Notes under the pieces: model-generated
Told to the model about the DNA's origin: nothing
What the model saw: the letters and a program-made list of their open reading frames with translations, nothing else
Database searches by the model: none
Made by a program: the position numbers and the translations under genes
In this document: piece by piece, positions 26,008 to 32,688 of the stretch
How the letters are laid out: each line of letters starts with the position of its first letter
How positions within the stretch are numbered: the first letter of the stretch is position 1
NCBI GenBank assembly: GCA_039545355.1
Contig: BCJJ01000071.1
Location: 1-32,688 of the forward strand
DNA length: 32,688 bases
Direction of reading: 5' to 3'
Origin: Trichosporon coremiiforme
Taxonomy: Eukaryota; Basidiomycota; Tremellomycetes; Trichosporonales; Trichosporonaceae

Positions 26008-29000
26008 TTAGATGACGAGCTTCATGATGCCATGGCTTGAGAAGGCGTCGACGGTGCGCCCGTCGCTGGCGCCGAGGCGGAGGTGGTTGATGTCGTCCTC
26101 ATTGCCGAATGTTGCGAGTAAGAGGCCAGCGTCCTTGACGCTGGCCACAAGTGACGGCACGGCGGCGAGCGTCGTCGCCTCGAGCATGACACCGAGGAGG
26201 TTCGTCGTCTTTGCAAAGTTGACAGCCTCGCGGACACTCAAACAGCGCGTGTCGTTCTCCTCGCCCTGGTCAACAGGGGCGAGCTTGTGATTCCGGTCCA
26301 GGCCGCAGTACGACGCAAAGATGACGGCGTAGTTGGGCTGCTTCCAGTTGAGCGCCGTGCAGACCGTCGGGTCAAAGGACGTGAACAGCAGGCGCCGGCC
26401 GGGTGTGTCCTGTCCTGCGGAGTAGACGACCTGAAGCACGTGATCGACGAACTCGTTCACCTCAAGCGACGGCGCGATGCCGAGGCGCTGCGCATCAAAC
26501 TGCCGCACGAAGCGCAGGCACAGGTTCGTGCCCACGTCTGCCGGGATGGCCTGCAGCAGGCTCTCGAGCGACGTCATGCACCGCGACACGAGCTTGTACC
26601 ACTCGGCCGGGCCCGAGGGGCGTTCCTGGTCGAGCTCGCGACCGTGCGCCTTCGCCAGCGCTTGGAACTGCGCGTACGTCACGTTGGACACGCCGACGTC
26701 CAGCCCCGGCACGGGCAGCGCCCAGTCCTGGTAGATGACCGGCACGCCGTCGCGCGTGACCTGCACGTCGAGGCGGATGTAGTCGCCCGACAGAGAGGAG
26801 GCGGTGAGCAGCGCCGACTCCTGCTGCGACGGGACCGATATCGTGTTCGGACGCACTGCCGGCGACATGGATGACACGTCGACAGGGCGGTGCGACTGGA
26901 ACTGGTGCGCGTGGTCCTGCGTCGGGTTCGACGGCGTCACCTTGCTCTTCCAGTACGTCTCGACGCGGCCGCCGATCTCGAGCTGCGCACCCTCGAACGG
27001 CTTGATGCAGGAGATCTCGAACGCGACCTCGCCGATCGTCTTGAGGTGGTGGTCGACCAGGTACGCCGTGTAGCACTTGCGGTTCTGGATGTGCGAGAAC
27101 GTCTCCGGGTGGATGATAGCGCGCCCGATGACCTTGCTCCCGAACGTAGGGTACAGGGAGAGCTCGAGTGAGAAGCGTTCCAGGCTCTGCACATGGAATG
27201 AGAAGACCTCGCGCGAGTCGGCGAGTGGCAGGATCACGCTGTGCGGCACTACAGACGTGTCCGTCCGGCTCGCCATGACGAGCTTGAGCGAGCTCCACAG
27301 ATGCAGCGACGACGAGTCCTCGCCGCTGCGCGAGTAGAGCTTGATCGGCGGCGTCTTCTCGCGCCCGTGCGTGAACGGATGTCCGAGCGATACCTGCACG
27401 AGACACCGCTTCGCGAGGAACTCGTGGCCGTACACGCGCAGCGGCATGATCGGCGGCGGGAGCGAGAGCGATGGGATGATCTCAAAGTCGTCGTTCGGCG
27501 CGTCCAGGTCGAGATCTGAGCCCGGCGAGAGCGCGTCCATTTGCGGGTCCGCCGCACGGCCCAGGTTCCCCATGTGCGTCGGGTCCATGCCGAGCTTGGC
27601 GCCCGCCGCGATCAGGTACTTCAGGATCTCGACCTGGCCGAACCATGCCGCGTACCACCCCGGCGACTTGCCGTACTCGTCGAGCGCGTTCACGTTGCAC
27701 CCCGCCTCGACGAGGATCTTGATGCACTCGATGTGCTGCGGCCGCCCGCCGACGGCCGCGTGGTGCAGCGGCGTCCACTGGTTGTACTTGTCCTCCATCT
27801 CCTTGCCGCCGCCGTCCGGCCCGCCCTCCTCGACAAGCAGGCGGCAGATGTCGGCGTGCCCCGCCTTGGCCGCAAAGTGCATCGGGTACAGGCCCTCCGA
27901 GTTCGGCCGGATCGTCGCCCCGCGCTTCAGCAGCAGCCGCGCGACCTCGACGTGGCCGTACTGGCACGCGAGCGAGAGCGGGATCAGGTCGGACGACATC
28001 TTTGTCGGCTCCACGTCAATGTCGCGCCCAACGAATATTCGGATCACCTCGAGGTGCCCCTGCGTGATCGCGTGCATCAGCGGCGTGTATCCGTCCATAT
28101 CCGTCTTGTTCGCGTCCGCGCCGTGGTCGAGCAGCAGCTGCACGATCGACGGGTGCCCGTTCATCGCGGCGTAGTGCAGCGGTGTCCGGTTGTACGCGTC
28201 GCCGATTTCCATCAGCTCGGGTGCGTTCTGGATGCACAGCTCGACGACCTTGAGCGAGCCGACGATGCAGCCCTGGTGCATGGGGTCACGGTTGTTGATG
28301 ATGTCGACGTAGTTGTAGTCGAGCGGCTGCGCGAACACGAGGTCGAGGTAGTCGTCCGGCACGCTGAACGCCGCGCGCCACAGGATGCGCATCGCGCGGT
28401 CGTGCGACTTGGGGTTGCGCTTCGCCCGGGCCTTGTACATCTGCTTGATCCACTTGGCGACGGCGTCGCGGCCCGCGTCGATCACGCTCGGGAGGTTGGC
28501 TTCGGCGTCGAGCAGCGCGTCATTCGTGACCGCCTCGCCCGCCTGCGTGTCGTAGTCGTCGCGGTCGAACGACTCCTCGTTTGGCAGTGGCAGGTCCGCG
28601 AACAGCTCGGCAATCTGGTCCGGATCCGTCTCCATGTCGAGCAGGTTGGCGGCGACGATGTCGGACAGCTTGGCGATGAACTCGCGGTTGAAGCACGGCT
28701 GCACCTCGACCTGGCGCTCAAGGTAGAGCTCCTTCGTGTTCGACTTTGACCGCTTGTCCCACTTCTTCAGGATCTTGCGGAAGCCCGTCGCGTTGATCTC
28801 GATGAACCCCTGCAGCTTGCCGAGATCGCGCTCGAACAGGCGCCACCCCTCCTCCAGACTCGCCCACTCGGGCGACTTGACCGTATTCTCCGACGAGTTG
28901 TTGCGCATTAACCGCTTGCGGTTCGACAGCAGCGCCAGTAGCCGCAGCCGCAGCTCGCGCTCCGTGATCAGGTAAAACGTGTTGATCTATTGTTAGCGCC

Positions 29001-29453
29001 GTAGCGCGGTGTCACACACCTTCTCGAGTTCACGTTGCAGCAGGAAGAAGAAGGCGTCACGGTGCGCCTTGAAGCTCGCAGTGCGGTCGACCGAGCCGGC
29101 GTAGAGCATCTGGCCGCCCGTCGGCGGCGCGGCCTCGGCGGGCAGCGGCTCGAGGTCGGTCCCATTGCTGTCGGGCACCGACTGCGCACCGAATGCCGGC
29201 GTGCCGGCGCCAGAGTCCTTCGAATCGGAGCGTTTCGGGCGCCCGCCAGACGCAAGCAGGGCAGCCTCGGACGCTGGCCGCCCGGCGGCGAGCGAGTTGA
29301 TGATCTTCTTGAGGGCCTGGGGTCAGCGGGCAAGCGTGGCGAGTCACTCACCTTGTAATTTAGATAGTACTCTGACCACCCCGCGACCTGAGACGCGACG
29401 ATGCTCTTGCCAAACTGGGGTCAGCATCACTCTGGCTCCCCGCGCACCTTCAT
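26008..29453 (-). CDS. PHO81: Pho81-like phosphate-signalling protein: SPX, ankyrin repeats, degenerate GDPD
   Basis: Four exons are inferred on the minus strand: 29453-29448, 29414-29352, 29316-29020 and 28986-26008, giving 1114 residues. The introns are only 33, 35 and 33 bases, each ending in a CTRAC branch site a few bases from the AG. Splicing yields the SPX start MKFGKSIVASQVAGW and joins ELEK to INTFYL. The SPX domain covers about 1-215, with a 50-residue low-complexity insert and the lysine cluster in GFRKILKKWDK that binds inositol pyrophosphates in this family. Ankyrin repeats run about 348-588 and a GDPD-like domain covers the last 280 residues. Near residue 857 the usual catalytic Glu is Arg (YIRLDV) and the usual His-Asp reads YQDW, so glycerophosphodiesterase activity is doubtful. 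Known relatives inhibit the Pho80-Pho85 cyclin-CDK when phosphate is scarce. Confidence 0.93.
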
Positions 29454-29742
29454 GCTGGCCGTTCGGGGTCGCTGTGGGCTGTGTGCTGGGTGGTCGCGAG
29501 TGTTGGATGGGAAAAGAGGTTAAATAGGCTGAGTGTTCTGGACGGCATGGATGGTGTTGCAACACGTGCGTCATTTGGGCCCGCGCAGCGAGTCAGATTG
29601 CAGCTTGTCATCAACCCGTCCGTCTCCGCCGGCCGAACCCTTATCATCAGCACCGCGTTCAAGCGTCAGCAGCTTCAGCAGCTGCAGTCCAACTTTTAAC
29701 AAATGTACATGCATGACCGAGACCTATTATATCATCAAGCGC

Positions 29743-30569
29743 CTACTTGCCGTTCGGCACCGGGGGCACCGGGGTGCCCTCGTCCTCGTCCTCGTCCTCC
29801 TCCATCTCGCGCGCCTTCTTCAGCGCCAGCGCAGCCTCCTGTCCATAATGCTTCGCCCGCTTCTTCTCAAAGTCGCGCTTGTGCGCACGCTGCTCCTCGT
29901 CCATGCCCTCCTCGTCGCTGTCCGCAAACACCGATGACCCGGACACGCTTCCCTGCCGGTTACCGGCCGTGTTCGCGTAGGTCGCCCCGACGGGCTCCTG
30001 GATCACATTGATCGGCGAAGACGGCTGGCCAGGATGCACAGGGTACGCCTTGTTCGGGAGGGAGAAGGAGGCGGAGCGCGAGGACCCGGTGGACGCGTTA
30101 GAAGGGCGGCGGGCGTTGTTGGCCGTGTTCTGCGCCGTGCTCGCGGTGGGGCTGTCGGGCGCCGAGTCGTTGTTCAGGTCAAACGAGGGGGGCTCCCCGA
30201 TGCCGAGGACGACGTCGTTCTCGGCGTCGTAGCGGACGTAGGGCGTTTTGGGCTCGTCAATCTTCCTGGGGCGTCAGTGCGGATCAGAACCACAACGCAC
30301 ATGAGCGAGTCCTTCTGGATCTCGGTAAGCGCAATGTTGGCCTCGTCCCACGTCAGGCTGGCGTCAGTGCTATGCATGCATCGCACCCACTGCTCCTTGA
30401 GGGGGTCGGTGCCGGCGGCGGGGTTGGGGCGGGCATTCTTGAGGATACCGCGCGCGGGAGCCGGGCGCTCGCCAGAGGGCTGGAGGTGGTGGGGCTCGTC
30501 GTGAGCGTCGTGGTTGTCGACGGGGAGGTCAATGTGGGTGGGGTAGGTGGTGTCTTGTGAGTCGGACAT
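29743..30569 (-). CDS. GLC8: Glc8/inhibitor-2 type regulator of protein phosphatase 1
   Basis: Two exons, 30569-30301 and 30265-29743, encode 263 residues; the 35-base intron starts GTGCGT and ends CTGACGCCCCAG, splitting an ATG codon. The join produces KDSLMKIDEPKTPYVRY, the diagnostic inhibitor-2 block, and the N-terminal RGILKN matches the KGILK docking motif. Between them, LTWDEANIALTE corresponds to the conserved W-D-E-x-N segment. The rest is hydrophilic and Ser/Asn-rich, with an acidic end after a predicted helix (EEQRAHKRDFEKKRAKHYG, which holds the family's basic HY motif). In yeast Glc8 both inhibits and activates PP1 (Glc7), controlled by phosphorylation of the Thr in the P-x-TP motif, here PKTP. 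The protein is expected in cytosol and nucleus. It shares a 319-base divergent promoter with calnexin. Confidence 0.92.
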
Positions 30570-30888
30570 GGTGGATGGAGCGGTGGTGTCGAGGTCGTTG
30601 GCCGCTCGCGATCACTCGCACGTACCACTCGCACGTACGTCACACGCCGCAGACGCCCACTGCGCTCAGCCAAGCTCAGGTTCCCACGGTCGCATGAAGC
30701 ATCACGTGACTTCTGTCCCGTCTCAGCCACGATTGGCTGGCAGAGTGTCTCCGCTGGAAACGGCGTCCGGGCCGTGCCTAATCGCCGCGCATGACACGCC
30801 CTCCACGTCGACTGACGCGTGTAAATATCAGGAGGACAACGAGGCAAGCTTCTTCGACTTGATCGTTGCTCACTCGCTCACCACCACC
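30570..30888. promoter_or_regulatory. Divergent promoter of GLC8-like and calnexin genes
   Basis: No gene is seen in this 319-base gap. It holds a 13-base tandem duplicate (30613-30638), a CACGTG E-box at 30703-30708 and an ATTGG (reverse CCAAT) at 30732-30736 preceded directly by CCACG. A TAAATAT element near 30823-30829 is about 60 bases before the calnexin start. The CCACG/CCAAT arrangement recalls, but does not match in spacing or orientation, the ER-stress elements of animals. Confidence 0.45.
30613..30638. repeat. Tandem duplicate, 13-base unit, in the GLC8-like promoter
   Basis: CACTCGCACGTAC occurs twice with no gap at 30613-30625 and 30626-30638, 44 bases upstream of the GLC8-like start codon. 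It may be a leader duplication or a doubled binding site. Confidence 0.85.
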
Positions 30889-32578
30889 ATGAGGGCCCAC
30901 AACGTCGCTCAGCTCACCGGCGCGCTCCTCGCCGCCAACGCGCTCGCCAACGAGGCCACCTTCAAGGTACGTCACCACGCCCCTGCGCCGCTGACCCTAG
31001 GCCTCCAATGTTGACGGCTTCTTCGTCGAGCAGTTCCAGGAGCAGATCCCCGAGGGTCGCTGGACCGTCTCCCGCGCTACCAAGCAGACCCCCGTCGGCG
31101 ATGAGACCTTCTCCTACGTCGGCACCTGGGCCGTCGAGGAGCCTGAGGTCTTCCCCGGCATCAAGGGCGACACTGGTCTCGTCCTCAAGTCCAAGGCTGC
31201 GCACCACGCCATCTCGACCGTCTTCCCCGAGCCGATCGACCCCAAGGGCAAGCCCCTCGTCGTCCAGTACGAGGTGAAGCTCCAGAAGGGCCTCGAGTGC
31301 GGCGGCGCCTACATCAAGCTCCTCACCGAGGAGAACGGCGCCAAGGCTCTCCGCGACGGCGAGGAGTACACGGACAAGACGCCGTTCACCATCATGTTCG
31401 GCCCCGACAAGTGCGGCGCGACTAACAAGGTGCACTTCATCTTCCGCCACAAGAACCCGATCACGGGCGAGTACGAGGAGAAGCACTACACCCACCCCCC
31501 GGCGCCCCGCATCTCCAAGACGACCGCGCTCTACACGCTCATCGTCAACCCGGACAACACGTTCCAGATCAAGATCAACGATGAGCTCACCGCCGAGGGC
31601 AACCTGCTCGAGGACTTCAAGCCCCCCGTCAACCCGCCCAAGCTCATCGACGACCCCGAGGACTCGAAGCCCGAGGACTGGGTCGACGAGGAGATGATCG
31701 AGGATGTCGCGGCCGTCAAGCCCGACGACTGGGACGAGGACGCCCCCCTCATGATCGAGGACACCGAGGCCGTCATGCCCGAGGACTGGCTCGTCGACGA
31801 GCCCCGCGACATCGCCGACCCCGACGCCGAGAAGCCCGAGGAGTGGGACGACGAGGAGGACGGCGACTGGATCGCGCCCACCGTCCCGAACCCCAAGTGC
31901 GACGAAGTCTCGGGCTGCGGCCCGTGGGTCGCCCCCAAGATCCGCAACCCCGACTACAAGGGCAAGTGGACTCGCCCCTGGAAGAAGAACCCCGCGTACA
32001 AGGGCGCCTGGGCGCCTCGCCAGATCGACAACCCCGAGTGGTTCGAGGACCCGCACCCCGCCGAGCTCGAGCCCATCGGCGGTGTCGGTATCGAGCTCTG
32101 GACTATGACCGAGGACATTCTCTTCGACAACATCTACATCGGCACCGACCCCGCCGAGGCCAAGAAGTTTGCCGACGAGACGTTCCACGTCAAGAAGCCG
32201 ATCGAGCAGGCCGCCGAGGGCTCGCTCGCCGACGACGACGAGGGCGACCTCTCGCTTTCGGACAAGATCCGCCTCAAGATCTACGAGTTCTCGGACCTCG
32301 CCAAGGAGACTTCGCTCCTCGACGCCGCCAAGACCCTCCCCGAGGTCGCCGCCGGTCTCACCGCCGCCCTCGTCACCTTCCTCGCGCTCCTCCTCGGCCT
32401 TATGGGTCTCTCGGGCTCCAAGCCCAAGCAGGCGACGAAGAAGCCCACCGTCGTCAAGAAGAAGGTCACGACGACCTCGACCGAGTCGCCCGCCGGCAAG
32501 GTCACCTCTGCCAAGATCGAGGAGCTCGACTCGGAGGGTGACGTCAAGGTCACGCAGCGCGCCGTGAAGCGCGACTAA
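30889..32578 (+). CDS. CNE1: Calnexin, ER membrane lectin chaperone
   Basis: Two exons, 30889-30966 and 31001-32578, encode 551 residues; the 34-base intron starts GTACGT and ends GCTGACCCTAG. Residues 1-20 are a signal peptide. The lectin domain (about 27-230 plus a part after the P-domain) includes [32 protein letters not shown] and MFGPDKCG. The P-domain (about 234-373) has acidic motif-1 repeats ([36 protein letters not shown]) followed by motif-2 repeats ([35 protein letters not shown]). A single membrane helix lies about 474-498 and a Lys/Thr/Ser-rich cytosolic tail follows. The protein binds monoglucosylated N-glycans in the ER lumen to aid folding. The gene reads towards the chromosome end and its stop codon is about 73 bases from the telomere repeats, so very little 3' untranslated region is available. 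Confidence 0.96.
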
Positions 32579-32651
32579 AAGGAAGTAGTCCCCCCCGTAG
32601 CTCAATTGGTATACTAAATTATGTATTTCTGCATCATCACTGTCAATCATC
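32579..32651. other. Minimal subtelomere between calnexin stop and telomere
   Basis: These 73 bases are all that separates the calnexin stop codon from the telomere repeats. The segment contains a C-run (32590-32596), then TAGCTCAATTGG at 32598-32609, which fits the consensus of a tRNA A-box, and then AT-rich sequence. No subtelomeric repeat, Y'-like element or helicase gene is present. No matching B-box follows, so no tRNA is called. Confidence 0.7.
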
Positions 32652-32688
32652 GGTTAGGGTTAGGGGGTTAGGGGGTTAGGGGGTTAGG
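32652..32688 (+). repeat. Telomere repeats, TTAGGGGG type
   Basis: The window ends in TTAGGG, three TTAGGGGG units and a final TTAGG (32654-32688), preceded by GG. The G-rich strand runs 5' to 3' towards the end, as required at a right-hand chromosome tip. TTAGGGGG-type repeats are known from Cryptococcus and support a tremellomycete origin. Only about five units are present, so the array is probably cut short by assembly. Confidence 0.92.

Noticed and set aside
30703..30736. ER-stress-type element upstream of calnexin
   Set aside because: CACGTG and CCACG-ATTGG are present, but spacing and orientation do not match known ER-stress elements.
30962..32650. A 562-codon minus-strand open frame spanning calnexin and reaching almost to the telomere
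   Set aside because: Its composition is repetitive (Leu, Val, Gly, Asp, Arg) as expected from reading calnexin's acidic P-domain backwards; no domain is visible.
1..32688. CRISPR arrays, bacterial operons, ribosome binding sites, plasmid or phage features
   Set aside because: The window is eukaryotic: introns, telomere repeats and fungal proteins. No such features are seen.
1..32688. tRNA and rRNA genes
   Set aside because: I searched by eye for B-box sequences of the GGTTCGANTCC type on both strands and found none in a tRNA-like setting; a dedicated scan could still find one.

Overview
The window is the right-hand end of a fungal chromosome or contig, most likely from a Tremellomycetes basidiomycete yeast (Trichosporonales or a relative). 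Four things point there: (1) the last 35 bases are TTAGGGGG-type telomere repeats, the variant known from Cryptococcus; (2) the genes are GC-rich and carry short spliceosomal introns with a CTRAC branch site almost touching the acceptor; (3) proteins such as a CPL1-like secreted protein, a Pho81 and a calnexin are fungal in architecture; (4) every gene is monocistronic with its own promoter. Species cannot be fixed from sequence reading alone.

Left block (1-19515), accessory metabolism: a multi-pass membrane protein (506-1540, +); a short-chain dehydrogenase ending in -AKL (1884-3118, +); a secreted, probably GPI-anchored CAP/PR-1-like protein (4271-5411, +); an acetamidase-type amidase (5695-7363, -); a 703-residue fusion of a flavin reductase with an NtaA/DszA-type FMN monooxygenase (8605-10716, -); an UNC93-like MFS transporter (11723-13464, +); a CmcJ/NvfI-family Fe/2-oxoglutarate-type protein (13543-14454, -); a single-chain biotin-dependent acyl-CoA carboxylase ending in -SRL (14852-18220, +); and a MaoC hot-dog enoyl-CoA hydratase 2 ending in -AKL (18504-19515, +). 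Three of these carry C-terminal peroxisomal targeting tripeptides. Together the set resembles a catabolic gene cluster: uptake, amide hydrolysis, flavin and iron oxygenation, then CoA-ester carboxylation and hydration in the peroxisome. The sequence does not show what the substrate is.

Middle (19516-22391): a gene-poor stretch of nearly 2.9 kb in which I find no credible gene, then a cysteine-rich secreted protein with two WSC-like modules and a CPL1-like C-terminal domain (22392-23312, +).

Right block (23632-32578), mostly conserved cellular genes: a small unrecognised protein (23632-24054, -), RNA polymerase III subunit Rpc4 (24289-25875, +), Pho81 with SPX, ankyrin and degenerate GDPD domains (26008-29453, -), a Glc8/inhibitor-2 type PP1 regulator (29743-30569, -) and calnexin (30889-32578, +). 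Introns in this block are extremely short (33-35 nt), and two genes begin with a coding exon of only six bases. The calnexin stop codon lies only about 73 bases before the telomere repeats. Ordinary cellular genes therefore sit at the chromosome tip and the accessory block lies inside, the reverse of the usual arrangement. A break healed by telomere addition is one explanation.
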